DNA of 64,000 nt from Saccopteryx bilineata (GCF_036850765.1 NC_089498.1:55665795-55729794), one strand, 5' to 3'; numbered from the stretch's first letter, positions 22,767 to 34,506 are shown. The notes: generated from the sequence alone by a model not told the origin. Program-made: numbers and translations.

Positions 22767-25700
22767 CTAACTCTCTCCCTCCCACCCTCCCATGTCCTCC
22801 CTCCCCCCACCCCTGGTAACCACCACACTCTTGTCCATGTCTCTTAGTCTCATTTTTATGTTCCACCAATGTATGGAATCATGTAGTTCTTGTTTTTTTT
22901 CTGATTTACTTATTTCACTCCTTATAATGTTATCAAGATCCCACCATTTTGCTGTAAATGATCTGATGTCATCATTTCTTATGGCTGAGTAGTATTCCAT
23001 AGGGTATATGTGCCACATCTTCTTTATCCAGTCTTCTATTGAAGGGCTTTTTGGTTGTTTCCATGTCTTGGCCACTGTGAACAGTGCTGCAATGAACATG
23101 GGGCTACATGTGTCTTCACGTATCAATGTTTCTGAGGTTTTGGGGTATATACCCAGTAGATGGATTGCTGGGTCATAAGGTAGTTCTATTTGCACTTTTT
23201 TGCAGAACCACCATACTTTCCTCCATAATGGTTGTACTACTTTACAGTCCCACCAACAGTGAATGAGGGTTCCTTTTTCTCCACAGCCTCTCCAACATTT
23301 GCTATTACCCGTCTTGTTGATAATAGCTAATCTAACAGGGGTGAGGTGGTATCTCATTGTAGTTTTGATTTGCATTTCTCTAATAACTAATGAAGCTGAG
23401 CATCTTTTCATATATCTGTTGGCCATTTGTATCTCTTCCTGGGAGAAGTGTCTGTTCATGTCCTCTTCCCATTTTTTTATTGGATTGTTTGTTTGTTTGT
23501 TGTTGAGTTTTATGAGTTCTTTGTATATTTTGGATATTAGGCCCTTATCTGAGCTGTTGTTTGAAAATATCATTTCCCATTTAGTTGGCTGTCTGTTTAT
23601 TTTGATATCAGTTTCTCTTGCTGAGCAAAAACTTTTTATTCTGATGTAGTCCCATTCATTTATCTTTGCCTTCACTTCTCTTGCCATTGGAGTCAAGTTC
23701 ATAAAATGTTCTTTAAAACCCAGGTCCATGATTTTAGTACCTATGTCTTCTTCTATGTACTTTATTGTTTCAGGTCTTATATTTAGGTCTTTGATCCATT
23801 TTGAATTAATTTTAGTACACAAGGACAGGCTGTAGTCCAGTTTTATTCTTTTGCATGTGGCTTTCCAGTTTTCCCAACACCATTTGTTGAAGAGGCTTTC
23901 TTTTCTCCATTGTGTGTAGTTGGCCCCTTTATCAAAGATTATTTGACCATATATATGTGGTTTTATTTCTGGGCTTTCTATTCTGTTCCATTGGTCTGAG
24001 TGTCTATTTTTCTGCCAATACCATGCTGTTTTGATTATCGTGGCCCTATAATATAGTTTAAAGTCAGGTATTGTAATGCCCCCAGCTTCATTCTTTTTCC
24101 TTAGGATTGTTTTGGCTATTCGGGGTTTTTTATACTTCCATATAAATCTGATGATTTTTTGTTCCATTTCTTTAAAAAATCTCATAGGAATTTTGATGGG
24201 AATTGCATTAAATTTGTACATTGCTTTGGGTAATATGGCCATTTTGATTATATTTATTCTTCCTATCCAAGAACAAGGAATATTTTTCCATCTTATTGTA
24301 TCTTTTTCGATTTCCCTTAACAATGCTTTGTAATTTTCATTATATAGGTCCTTTACATTCTTTGTTATGTTTATTCCTAGGTATTTTATTTTTTTTGTCA
24401 CAATCGTGAAGGGGATTATTTTTTTGAGTTCGTTTTCTAATATTTAATTGTTGGCATATAGAAAGGCTATGGACTTTTGTATGTTAATTTTGTATCCTGC
24501 GACCTTACTGTATTGATTTATTGTTTCTAATAATCTTTTTGTGGAGTCCTTCGGGTTTTCGATGTATAGGATCATATCATCAGCAAAAAGTGATAGCTTT
24601 ACTTTTTCTTTTCCGATATGGATGCCTTTTATTTCTTTGTCTTGTCTGATAGCTCTGGCCAGAACTTCTAGCACCACGTTAAATAAGAGTGGAGAGAGTG
24701 GACAACCCTGTCTTGTTCCTGATTTAAGGTAGAAAGTCCTCAGTTTTATGCCGTTTAATAGGATGTTGGCTGATGGTTTATCATATATGGCCTTTATCAT
24801 GTTAAGATATTTTCCTTCTATACCCATTTTGTTGAGAGTCTTAAACATAAAATTGTGTTGTATTTTATCGAAAGCCTTTTCTGCATCTATTGATAAGATC
24901 ATGTGGTTTTTGTTCTTTGTTTTGTTGATATGGTGTATTACGTTAACCGTTTTACGTATGTTGAACCATCCTTGAGATTCTGAGATGAATCCCACTTGAT
25001 CATGATGTATTAATTTTTTAATATGTTGTTGTATTTGGTTTGCCAGTATTTTGTTTAGTATTTTAGCATCTGTATTCATTAGAGATATTGGTCTGTAGTT
25101 TTCTTTCTTTGTGCCATCCTTGCCTGGTTTTGGTATGAGGGTTATGTTGGCCTCATAAAATGAGTTTGGAAGTATTGCTTCTTCTTCAATTTTTTGGAAG
25201 ACTTTGAGTAGAATAGGAACCAAGTCTTCTTTGAATGTTTGATAAAATTCGCTGGTATAGCCGTCAGGGCCTGGACTTTTATTTTTGGGGAGGTTTTTAA
25301 TGGTTTTTTCTATTTCTTCTCTACTGATAGGTCTGTTTAGGCTTTCTGCTTCTTCTTGACTCAGTCTAGGAAGGTTGTATTGTTCTAGGAATTTATCCAT
25401 TTCTTCTAGGTTGTTGAATTTAGTGGCATAAAGTTTTTCATAGTATTCTACAATAATTCTTTGTATATCTATGGTGTCCGTGGTGATTTCTCCTCTTTCA
25501 TTTTGGATTTTGTTTATATGAGTTCTTTCTCTTTTTTCCTTGGTAAGTCTTGCCAAGGGTTTGTCAATTTTGTTGATCTTTTCAAAGAACCAGCTCCTTG
25601 TTTTATTCATTTTTTCTATAGTTTTTCTGTTCTCTATTTCATTTATTTCTGCTCTGATTTTTATTATCTCCTTTCTTTGGCTGGTTTTGGGTTGTCTTTG

Positions 25701-26684
25701 TTCTTCTTTTTCTAGTTCCTTAAGGTGTGAAGTTAAGTGGTTCACTTCGGCTCTCTCTTGTTTGTTCATATAGGCCTGAAGTGATATGAACTTTCCTCTT
25801 ATTACTGCTTTTGCTGCATCCCAGAGATTCTGATATGTCGTATTTTCATTTTCATTTGTCTGTATATATCTTTTGATCTCTGCGCTTATTTCTTCTTTGA
25901 CCCATTCATTTTTTAGAAGTATGTTGTTTAGTTTCCACATTTTTGTGGGTTTTTCCCCCTCTTTTTTGCAGTTGAATTCTAGTTTCAAGGCTTTATGATC
26001 AGAAAATATGCTTGGTACAATTTCAATTTTTCTAAATTTGCTGATATTGTCTTTGTGGCCCAACATATGGTCAATTCTTGAGAATGTTCCATGTACACTA
26101 GAGAAAAATGTATACTCTGTCGCTTTGGGATGAAGTATCCTGTAGATGTCTATCATATCCAGGTGTTCTAGTATTTCCTTTAAGGCCACTATATCTTTAT
26201 TGATTCTCTGTTTGGATGACCGACCTAGAGCCATCAGCGGTGTATTGAGGTCTCCAAGTATGATTGTATTTTTGTTAGTTTTTGTTTTAAGGTCAATAAG
26301 TAGCTGTCTTATATATTTTGGTGCTCCTTGGTTTGGTGCATATATATTAAGGATTGTTATGTCTTCTTGATTCAACTTCCCCTTAATCATTATGAAATGA
26401 CCATTTTTGTCTCTGAGTACTTTTTCTGTCTTGTAGTCAGCATTATTAGATATGAGTATTGCTACACCTGCTTTTTTTTGGGTGTTGTTTGTTTGGAGTA
26501 CTGTTTTCCAGCCTTTCAATTTGAATTTGTGTTTATCCTTGTTGCTTAGATGTGTTTCTTGTAGGCAGCATATAGTTGGATTTTCTTTTTTAATCCATTC
26601 TGCTACTCTGTGTCTTTTTATTGGTAAGTTTAATCCATTTACATTTAGTGTAATTATTGACACTTGTGGGTTCCCTACTGCCAT
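22767..26684 (-). pseudogene. ORF2: L1-a ORF2: endonuclease/reverse transcriptase with one in-frame stop
   Basis: ORF2 makes the enzyme that nicks the target and copies L1 RNA by target-primed reverse transcription. From the ATG at 26684 the frame runs 1305 codons with one TAA at 24444-24446 (codon 747); downstream codons stay in the same frame. The APE-type endonuclease keeps N14 (LNVNGLN), E43 (LQETH), IYAPN, GDLNTP and SDHKAL. The reverse transcriptase has [25 protein letters not shown] and the catalytic FADD at residues 700-703, the usual L1 position. The C-terminal region has the Cys/His cluster (CWRGCG...HCWWDC). The stop falls 44 residues after FADD, so a truncated product would lack the thumb-side and C-terminal region. 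The final ~30 codons run into the G-rich 3' UTR. Confidence 0.97.
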
Positions 26685-26914
26685 TTTATAAATTGCTTTC
26701 TGTTAGTTTTGTATCTAGTTTGATTCTTCTCTTTTGTTTTTCTATCATTTGTTTTTGTTTGTTTGTGTTCCATACTTCTTTCCTCTGTTGCTACCTTTTT
26801 TAAGTCAAGTGTTTTTGTGGTGGTTTTTTCAAGGGTGGTTACCATTAAGTAATGAAAAGGGTACCTACCATATTCATTGTAGTACCCTATCTTATAAGTA
26901 TTTCTGCACTTCAT
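26675..26914 (-). other. Open frame bridging ORF1 and ORF2 in L1-a (79 codons)
   Basis: An ATG-started frame of 79 codons begins inside the last codons of ORF1 and ends ten bases past the ORF2 start, in a frame different from both. The product is lysine/threonine-rich and ends in KWQ. The same frame, same length and same offsets exist in L1-b at 45812-46051. Amino-acid identity between the two is about two thirds (my count, 53 of 79), clearly lower than for ORF2, so protein constraint is doubtful. Confidence 0.45.
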
Positions 26915-28002
26915 CGTCCTTTGCTACTGTTAATCTCCATCCTCTCCCCCCTTTTTTTCCTTTGTTGTCACAGTTTAAGTTTGGTTTTATTGTGTTCTTG
27001 GTGGAGCTGTTAGGTGTGGTGTTGTTTTCTTTTGTTCTTTGAATTTGGTTGGAAAACCCCCTTTAGTATTTCCTGGAGTGGGGGCTTTCTGTTGATAAAT
27101 TCTCTCATCTTTTCTGTATTTGTGAATGTTTTTATATCTCCTTCATACTTGAAGGATAGCTTTGATGGGTATAGTATTCTTGGCTGAAAGTTCCTCTCTT
27201 TCAGGGCTTTAAATATTGGGGTCCACTATCTTCTAGCTTGTAGAGTTTCTGCTGAGAAATCTGATGATAATCTAATGGGCCTTCCTTTATATGTTGTACT
27301 CTTCTTTTCCCTGGCTGCCTTGAGAATTTTTTCTTTGTCATTGGTTTGTGTCATCTTTATTATGATGTGCCTTGGAGTGGGTTTGTTGGGGTTAAGAAAA
27401 CTTGGTGTTCTGTTTGCTTCTTGAATTTGAGGCTTTAGTTCTTTCCAAAGGCTTGGGAAGTTCTCGTCTATTATTTGTTTGAGTATATTCTCCATTCCAT
27501 TTTCTTTCTCTTCTCCCTCTGATATACCTATTATTCTTATGTTATTCTTTCTGATGGAGTCAGACAATTCCTGTAGGGCTTTCTCATTTTTTATTATTTT
27601 TGAGTCTCTTTCTTCTCTCTGTTGTGCCTCAAGTTGTTTGTCTTCTATTTCACTAATCCTATCTTCAATCTGGGCTGTTCTGTTAGCTAAGCTTGTTACC
27701 TCGTTTTTCAGCTCGTGAATTGAGTTTTTCATTTCTGTTTGATTTGTTTTTATAGTTTCAATTTCCTTGGTAATATATTCTTTGTGTTCATTGAGTTGTT
27801 TTCTGATCTCCCTAAATTGCCTTTCTGTGTTTTCTTGTATATCTTTGAGTATTTTTAAGATTTCTATTTAAAATTCTCTGTCATTTAGCTCCAAGGCTTC
27901 CAATATGTTAAGTCTTTTCTCCATAGATTTTTCCACATCTATTTGTGTTACCTCTCTTTCTTTTGTATCCATAATATTCGATTTCCTCTTTCTTATTGGC
28001 AT
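26887..28002 (-). pseudogene. ORF1: L1-a ORF1: RNA-binding chaperone, at least two stops
   Basis: ORF1 encodes the trimeric coiled-coil RNA-binding protein that coats L1 RNA. Starting at 28002, the frame shows a coiled-coil region (heptad-like ERQFREIRKQLNEHKEY, SLANRTAQIEDRISEIEDK), then the RRM-type NIRIIGISEGEE and the C-terminal FPSLWKELKPQIQEANR and RLSSDFSAETLQARR motifs. An in-frame TAA lies at 27868-27870 (codon 45) and a TAG at 27226-27228 (codon 259), in place of residues that L1-b encodes. More C-terminal stops are likely. The frame ends at TAG 26887-26889. Length with stops ignored is about 371 codons, similar to L1-b. Confidence 0.93.
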
Positions 28003-30342
28003 CTGAGGGTGGTCTTGTTGATAGCACTATTTAGAATTAATAAAAAGTAAAAAAAAAAAAAAGGTAAAACACCCCACAAAAAAAAACAGTAATAATTTAT
28101 TATTTCCCCCTTTTTTCTTTCTTCTCTTTCCCTCCTCTCCTCTCCTCAGGGAAATATTGTACCTATAATGGAGGGCCTAATTTGGGATGAAGAGTTCAAG
28201 GGGCAAAAAAAGGGAGTAGGGACCTACTAAATGCAAAAAAAAAAAAAAAAGGAAGAAAATCTTAGACAAGCATAAGATGATTTGCTTGTAAGTGATGGTC
28301 AACTAAGAGATATAATGAGAGGGATAAGAGGGAACCAGAAAAAAGGACCAAAAAAAGAATAATAAAGAAGAAAAAAATAAAAATAATAAGTAAAAATCTG
28401 TTGTATTAAGTGGAGCGAAGACTAAATACAATGGAGACCTTGGGTTGGGAGGACCCAAAATGCCACAAAAATAAACAAACAAGAAAAAAACAAAAACAAA
28501 AGCAAAAAATAAAAAATAAAGCCAAAAAAAAGCCTTGAGTCCCAAATTAACTAATTTGTTCATGATTGAGGATTAAATGGGAGGAAAGTAAAACGAGAAA
28601 AGAAAAAACGAATAGAAAGGAAAAAATAAGAAAAAGAGAAAAACGAAGGAAGAAATAAAAAAGGAAGAGAAAAAACAAAATAAAGCAAAACAAAAAAAAA
28701 ACAAAAGAGGAGAGAGTGAGAGTTAAGTCTTTTGAAGTATAACTTTAAAGGAGGGTGAGGATGAAGAAGAGAAATAAAATGTAACACTCATGGGTAGTGT
28801 AGTTCAAGAAAGGGGAAGCATAAGATGGGCAGAGAATAGAAGGACTGAGGTGGAGAAAATAAAGGCAATAAGATAGAAGAAACAAACAACAACAAAAAAA
28901 AAATTAGTGGAACAAGTTGTAAAGTCTGTGGATTTTTCTTGATTTTGAGAGGTTAACTTCTTCCTTTTTCTTTTCTCTCCCTTTTCCTGGTTGGTGACTC
29001 TGTACCCCAGGCTCTGCCCCTGTGTCACACTTAGGTAGGGATTTGCAGTTGATGTGATTCTATGGCAATGTCATATAATTGGCTTTAGTCTTGCTGGTAG
29101 TCAAGGCTTGTTGGCGTTTTCAGGGTCCAACGATGAGAGAGTTTGCTTTCCTGGATTCTCTCTCCTAGTCCCCCCTTCCTGAATTAGCAGCCTGGTGATC
29201 CAACTATAAGGCTGCAACTGCTCCTGCCTGGGGAGTAAGAGGCTCAAAGAGCTGGGAAATCCCCACTCTATCCCCACTCAGTGCAAGGCTTTGGGAAAGG
29301 CTCTGGCAGTCAGGGCCTCCAGTGTAATCAGGCGGGGATGGGAGTCAATTGTTGTCAAGGTGACTGTTCAGCGCCTAGCATTCAGTTGGACCTCTCAACC
29401 CAGGCTTTCCACACTTCGTAGCCTGTTTTGGCTGGGAAGAAGAGGCACTAGTCTCTGCTTGCGACTAGTGTAGTATAGATCTTATTATCTGCCAAGTCCT
29501 TCTTGTTAGCGTTTATCCCTGAATATGGAGGCTCTATCAATCAGAAGTTGCCCCCGCCCCTTTAGTGAGAGGCACTAAAAATATCACGCCTCTTGTCTTG
29601 GGTCACTGAACTGAGAGAGATCTTATCAATTAGAACCGAGGGTGTGCAGATTTCATGGGTTAAGCTAATTTCAGTGATTGGGTCGCAGCTGTGCTCCCGA
29701 AGGTATTTTAGGCTGCCTGCGCGTGCCCCTCCCCCAACGCTTGATTGTTAGCTTGAATGGCTGGGTGAGGTGCCCCGCCCACGGAGAGAATCTCCCAAGT
29801 AGGGAAGACCACCCTGGTGCCTCTCCCGCTCGCCCTGCCGCTGGCGGCTGGATCGCACCAGGCGCAGGATAATGGGGCACCCTGGGTGTGCAGGCCAGTA
29901 GGGCACGCGCACGAATGGGGTGCTCCGGGCACCGGTGGCTGGCGACTCTCACTCGCAGTGCGCGGGCCGCTGGGAACGTTAGCGGTGCTCGCTCTGCAAC
30001 CGGACTGGGCGCGTGCCCGCGGCTGCTCGCTGCTCCCGAGTGTGGGCGGTGCTCGCTCTGCAACCGGCCTGGGCGCGCGCCCGCGGCTGCTCGCGGCTTC
30101 CGAGTGTGGGCTGACTCACCACAGGCGCACTCCCTCCCGGCTTGAATGAACGTCCCTGCGGTAGCTTCCTCCACACCCTCATCTCTCAGATTGAAGTGAT
30201 AACAGTCCTTTCGCTTTCAGTTTGTGTGGAACTCCGGAATGCTCTGAGGATAAATTTTTCTGTTTCTAGTTGATAAATTTGTTGTGATTTAGAGGAGATC
30301 TGTCGGACGCACTGCTCACGGCGCCATTTCCGTGACGTCACC
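28003..30342 (-). promoter_or_regulatory. L1-a 5' UTR with CRE-like start and GC-rich promoter block
   Basis: In sense the element starts GGTGACGTCACGGAAATGGC, with a palindromic TGACGTCA (CRE/ATF consensus) at +3 and an ATGGC (YY1 core, complement GCCAT) shortly after. The first ~90 bp match L1-b. A GC-rich block at about 29670-30180 contains a 64-bp direct duplication (units start at 29982 and 30046). From about 29240 down to ORF1 it is again similar to L1-b, with a long pyrimidine-rich stretch in sense (28020-28980). Promoter activity is inferred from L1 biology. Confidence 0.8.
29982..30109. repeat. 64-bp tandem duplication in the L1-a promoter block
   Basis: GCGGTGCTCGCTCTGCAACC starts at 29982 and again at 30046, giving two units of 64 bp that differ by only a few bases. 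Both are CpG-rich. Confidence 0.9.
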
Positions 30343-30479
30343 GCTATATTATATTTTAAAGTTATAATATGAGATGTATAAATATTCTAAGCAATTTATC
30401 ACTGGCTCAAAAAAATGGGAAACTTTTTTGACCATCTAAAGATTTTTCATAAATTTTCATCAGCAATGTTTGTATGACT

Positions 30480-31290
30480 CTCAAACTTGAAAACTAGAAT
30501 GTCCATCAATATAAGCATTTAGAAACAAATTGTGGTACTCTATTGATATAATGAAAATAAAATACAGTTATAAAAGGAAACAGATGACTGATACATGCAG
30601 CAAGATAAAGGAACTCAAAAATCATGCTGAGAGAAATAATTCAGACTTAAATGAATATATACTGTATGTTTCCATTTATATATATATCACCCTACTACAG
30701 GCAAAACTTACATATAACATGAAAAAACTACAACAGTTGTTTCCCGGCTAGAGGAGAATATCAGCATGGTAATGTTCTATATTTTGCAGTGGCATGAGTT
30801 ATATGAGTGATTAAATTATAAAAAGTGATCAGGCCCTGGCCGGTTGGCTCAGTGGTAGAGCATCGGACTGGCATGCAGAAGTCGCAGGTTCGATTCCCGG
30901 CCAGGGCACATAGGAGAAGCGCCCATTTCCTTCTCCACCCCCCCTCCTTCCTCTCTGTCTCTCTCTCTTCCCCTCCCGCAGCCAAGGCTCCATTGGAGCA
31001 AAGATGGCCAGGGCACTGGGGATGGCTCCTTGGCCTCTGCCCCAGGCGCTAGAGTGGCTCTGGTCACAGCAGAGCGATGCCCAGAGGGGCAGAGCATCGC
31101 CCCCTGGTGGGCGTTCCGGGTGGATCCCGGTCGGGCGCATGAGGGAGTCTGTCTGACTGTCTCTCCCCGTTTCCAGCTTTAGAAAAATACAAAAAAAAAA
31201 ATGATCAAACTATATACTTATGGCCTAACTTATCACTGTATACAAAATATACATTAAAATAAAAATATATGTAGGAATAAAAACTACATG
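30480..31290 (+). mobile_element. Ancient L1 3' end, split by a SINE
   Basis: The left part (TGTCCATCAATATAAGC, then GATACATGCAGCAAGATA and ATACTGTATGTTTCCATTTA) and the right part (TTATCACTGTATACAAAATA) follow the order of an L1M-type 3' end. The type-A SINE at 30834-31200 is inserted between them. Heavily diverged. Confidence 0.6.
30834..31200 (+). mobile_element. Type-A SINE
   Basis: Head GGCCCTGGCCGGTTGGCTCA, A box GTGGTAGAGCATC, B box GGTTCGATTCCC, body with CTCCATTGGAGCAAAGATGG, then GGGAGTCTGTCTGACTGTCT and CAGCTTTAGAAAAATAC with an A tail. The flanks AAAAAGTGATCA and AAAAAAATGATCA form an imperfect duplication. It lacks the second half of the variable body block seen in 33475-33897. 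Confidence 0.94.
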
Positions 31291-32441
31291 ATGTCGTTTT
31301 AATGGTTAGATTTTCAATTTATTAATTCTTTTCTTTTAATTTTTATCTTGAATATTTTCCCAGATAAGAAAACAAAATATAGATATAATATTATATATCT
31401 AAAAATAGAGTTTGAGCTGTTTTTTATGTAATAAAGTTTTTCACCAGTAATATATTATATATCTTTAAATATAATCTATTAATCTAAGTGTGAGTTACAA
31501 AAATAAAATTATTTTTTAATATTTTTATAATTGCAATAAGTAATTTTAGATTTATAAAAGATTAGGTCATAAAAATATTACCTCTTTTCTCCATACTAAA
31601 TGTATTTTTGAACCATTAGAATTATGAGAATGCCTTATTTTAAAAACATTTGTAAACACTAATGAACCAATAGCTACAATGAAAGAATCTGTAGCTGTTA
31701 GTAGAAAAAAAATTTTCGTTTCTTACAGATAATGATGGGGCCTTCCACTGCCACTCTTCAAGTATTAGCAAAAATGCAACTTATTATCCCATTTCTTCTC
31801 CTTCAAAATTATTTCAAACAAAAATATTTATTACATTTTAGGAAAAGAATGACAAAATTCTTCATTTGAGATGAGCTATTAATATCTATCCCTAAACAGA
31901 TTGAGCTTATGTCAAAATGTAAGAACATTTATGAACTGAATCAGAAGATAGTAACAAGTGAACTCCTGAAAATGAGTTATATAAATCAAATAAAGATTAT
32001 ACCACATTGACAAAAGTATTAACATTTTTCAGACATTACAAGCTAGATCTTACAGGATATATTCATTACTCAAGAGATATATATCAATATATTAACTCAT
32101 TTAAATTAATAGATAATATTTTAATTTACAACACAGGGAATAGTTGACCTTCTTGGCAGGATCAATCCATGATTTCATAATAGCTAGTTAAGATTAGTTT
32201 AAAGTTTTAACCTTTTAGTTCTACAATTAACGGTAAATTGTAGCCCTTAAATGCAGTGCCATATGAATTTCACTATGGAAAATCTATTTCAGTAAATTGT
32301 CAGAAGTGCAGAGAAATGTTAACCCCTTTTAAGATTTTATTTCAGCCTTAACATGATTTCAAATGTCTTATTATATTCACAAACTATGAAATAATCTTTA
32401 TAAAGCAGCCTATTTCACCCAGTCTTTATAAAGAAATATAT
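31291..32441. other. Unique AT-rich DNA, nothing recognised
   Basis: No repeat family, exon or RNA gene recognised. Confidence 0.45.
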
Positions 32442-32452
32442 AAGATTTCTAT

Positions 32453-32493
<41 letters not shown>

Positions 32494-32665
32494 TTCATTT
32501 TAGAGAGAGGAGAGAAAGAGACAGAGAGAGAAGGGGGGAGGAGCAGGAAGCATCAACTCCCATATGTGCCTTGACCCGGCGAGCCCAGAGTTTCTAACCG
32601 GCGACCTCAGCATTCCAGGTCGATGCTTTATCCACTGCGCCACCACAGGTCAGGCCAAGATTTCT
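32442..32665 (-). mobile_element. Type-B SINE with 9-bp TSD
   Basis: The element is 32451-32656, with an (ATTT)n tail on the left, a GAGAGA tract, CATCAACTCCCATATGTGCC and the head complement TGGCGCCACCACAGGTCAGG on the right. AAGATTTCT is repeated at 32442-32450 and 32657-32665. Confidence 0.92.
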
Positions 32666-32719
32666 TGAAAAAATCTCAAAAGCAGTTAATGACTAAATTT
32701 TAATATAAATATTAATTAC

Positions 32720-32925
32720 ATTTTTAAAAGATTTTTTATTTATTGATTTTACAGAGAGGAGAATGGATGGGGAATGAGAAATGTTGGCTCATCGTTGCTT
32801 CACTTTAGTTGTTCATTGCTTCCTTTTTGCTTGTTGTATGTGTCCTGAATGGGCAAACCTAGAGTTTCAAAATGGTGACCCCAGTATTCCAGGTCAATGT
32901 TTTATCCACTGCCCAGGCATATTTT
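32720..32925 (-). mobile_element. Old tRNA-headed SINE, decayed
   Basis: Minus-strand copy: left A/T tail with AGATTTTTTATTTATTGATT, then GAGAGGAGAATGG, GTTCATTGCTTCC, and a head region TGACCCCAGTATTCCAGGTC. It resembles types B/C but is strongly diverged. Confidence 0.65.
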
Positions 32926-32975
32926 TAAAATTAAATAAGAATGGGACAGGCATATTTTTAAAATTAAATAAGAAT
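32914..32975. repeat. Short tandem duplication beside the SINE
   Basis: CAGGCATATTTTTAAAATTA and the following AATAAGAAT occur twice, the units starting about 33 bases apart. It is a local direct duplication of about 30 bp at the end of the old SINE. Confidence 0.85.
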
Positions 32976-32985
32976 CAAACTTTGT

Positions 32986-33122
32986 GCCTGACCTGTGGTG
33001 GCACAATAGATAAAGTGTCGACCTGGAGTGCTGAGGTCGCCAGATTGAAACCCCAACCTTGCCTGGTCAAGGTACATCTGGGAGTTGATGCTTCCTGCTC
33101 CTCCCCTTGTTCTCTCTCTCTC

Positions 33123-33167
<45 letters not shown>

Positions 33168-33217
33168 CTCATAAAAATGAATAAAAAATAGTGGTGGCTA
33201 TCTTTAAAAATAAAAGA
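32986..33217 (+). mobile_element. Type-B SINE
   Basis: Head GCCTGACCTGTGGTGGCACA, then CTGAGGTCGCCAGATTGAAA, GGTCAAGGTACATCTGGGAG, a long CT tract and AAAAATGAATAAAAAATA. The flanks GAATCAAACTTTG and GAATAAAACTTTG are an imperfect duplication, so tail sequence extends to about 33217. Confidence 0.9.
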
Positions 33218-33457
33218 ATAAAACTTTGCAAAATTTGTCTGTTATTACATCAATATGAGCTTTGTTATATCCTTTTGGGAATTCAGGGTTCATTTTAGCT
33301 TTAGATCTTAATTCTTTCAGAATTAAGAAATAATAAATGCAAATATAAAATGAGCTAGTTAAAAAAATAGGTAATACTGCTTGAACATAGTTCAGTATAT
33401 TTAGTCATTTGATACTAATTTAAAAGACAAAAAAATTAATGGTTATTTGAAAGTATT

Positions 33458-33915
33458 AAAAATAGAAGTTTCTCAGCCCTGGCCGGTTGGCTCAGCGGTA
33501 GAGCGTCGGCCTAGCGTGCGGAGGACCCGGGTTCGATTCCCGGCCAGGGCACATAGGAGAAGCGCCCATTTGCTTCTCCACCCCTCCGCCGCACCTTCCT
33601 CTCTGTCTCTCTCTTCCCCTCCCGCAGCCAAGGCTCCATTGGAGCAAAGATGGCCCGGGCGCTGGGGATGGCTCTGTGGCCTCTGCCCCAGGCGCTAGAG
33701 TGGCTCTGGTCGCAACATGGCGACACCCAGGAGGGTCGCAACATGGCGACGCCCAGGATGGGCAGAGCATCGCCCCCTGGTGGGCAGAGCGTCGCCCCAT
33801 GGTGGGCGTGCCGGGTGGATCCCGGTCGGGTGCATGCGGGAGTCTGTCTGACTGTCTCTCCCTGTTTCTAGCTTCAGAAAAATGCAAAAAAAAAAAAAAT
33901 AGAAGTTTCTCACTG
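33458..33915 (+). mobile_element. Full-length type-A SINE with long body, TSD present
   Basis: The element is about 33475-33897, beginning GCCCTGGCCGGTTGGCTCAG with tRNA-like A and B boxes (GGTTCGATTCCCGG). The duplication AATAGAAGTTTCTCA occurs on both sides. Within the body GGTCGCAACATGGCGACACC recurs about 26 bp later with one C/G change, so this copy carries a small internal duplication that lengthens it relative to 30834-31200. The 3' end is CAGCTTCAGAAAAATGC then poly(A). Confidence 0.95.
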
Positions 33916-33990
33916 AGTACTTCTTAGTTAATTGAAAAATAAATAAAAATATATTAAAAACTACTCACTATAATTCTAGAACTTACTCAA

Positions 33991-34238
33991 TACAGTGGTA
34001 CCTTGAGATACAAATTTAATTCATTCTATAACCCAGCTCGTAACTCAGTCAACTCATATATCAAACTGCTGATATTGGACCTGTGCGTCAACGCGCCATC
34101 TAGCGGCTGCTTCCCAAATTATGACTTGTATCTCCGAATTTCACTCAGATCTCGAACAAAAATACAGACTGAGTTGCAGCTTGTATCTTAAAAAAAAAAT
34201 CATATGTTGGTCTGTTTATATCTCAAGGTACCACTGTA
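33991..34238. mobile_element. Tigger-like (Tc1/mariner) MITE, 244 bp with TA TSD
   Basis: The element is 33993-34236. It has an 18-bp perfect terminal inverted repeat, CAGTGGTACCTTGAGATA, flanked by TA on both sides (33991-33992 and 34237-34238). TA target duplication and a CAGTGGTACC-type terminus fit TcMar-Tigger non-autonomous elements. No transposase frame is present. Confidence 0.9.
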
Positions 34239-34506
34239 CCTTTTATCTAAATATTAATTTATCTGTATTTAATGAATGTCTTAAAATTCTGGCTCTAGAT
34301 ATGGCATAACATATCAAAAGGCATACACTTATAAAGTATAATACAATCTCAAAATAAGTGATGAAGCTATAAAGTATAGTTATAACTTAAAATCATCTTA
34401 TGAATACATTCTAATAAGAATGGACATTTGTTAGGAAGTAAAAAACTCAACTCCTTCAGTAACAGTTAGGAGTTCATATTGAAAGTAACAGAAAGAAACA
34501 ATTCAA

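Larger units (their letters stand above)
22575..30354 (-). mobile_element. L1: Full-length L1 retrotransposon (L1-a) with 12-bp TSD
   Basis: The element is 22587-30342, about 7.76 kb, read on the minus strand. The target duplication GCTATATTATAT is perfect at 22575-22586 and 30343-30354, and the 3' end has an A-rich tail. In sense order it carries a 5' UTR (30342-28003), ORF1 (28002-26887), an inter-ORF stretch, ORF2 (26684-22767) and a 3' UTR with a G-rich tract. The 5' end is complete, starting GGTGACGTCACGG. ORF2 has a single stop; ORF1 has at least two. The copy is young but no longer coding-competent. Confidence 0.97.

Noticed and set aside
29671..30182. Long minus- and plus-strand frames in GC-rich DNA, CpG-island-like
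   Set aside because: This is the L1-a 5' UTR, confirmed by the intact TSD and element order. The frames are a by-product of low stop density in GC-rich sequence.
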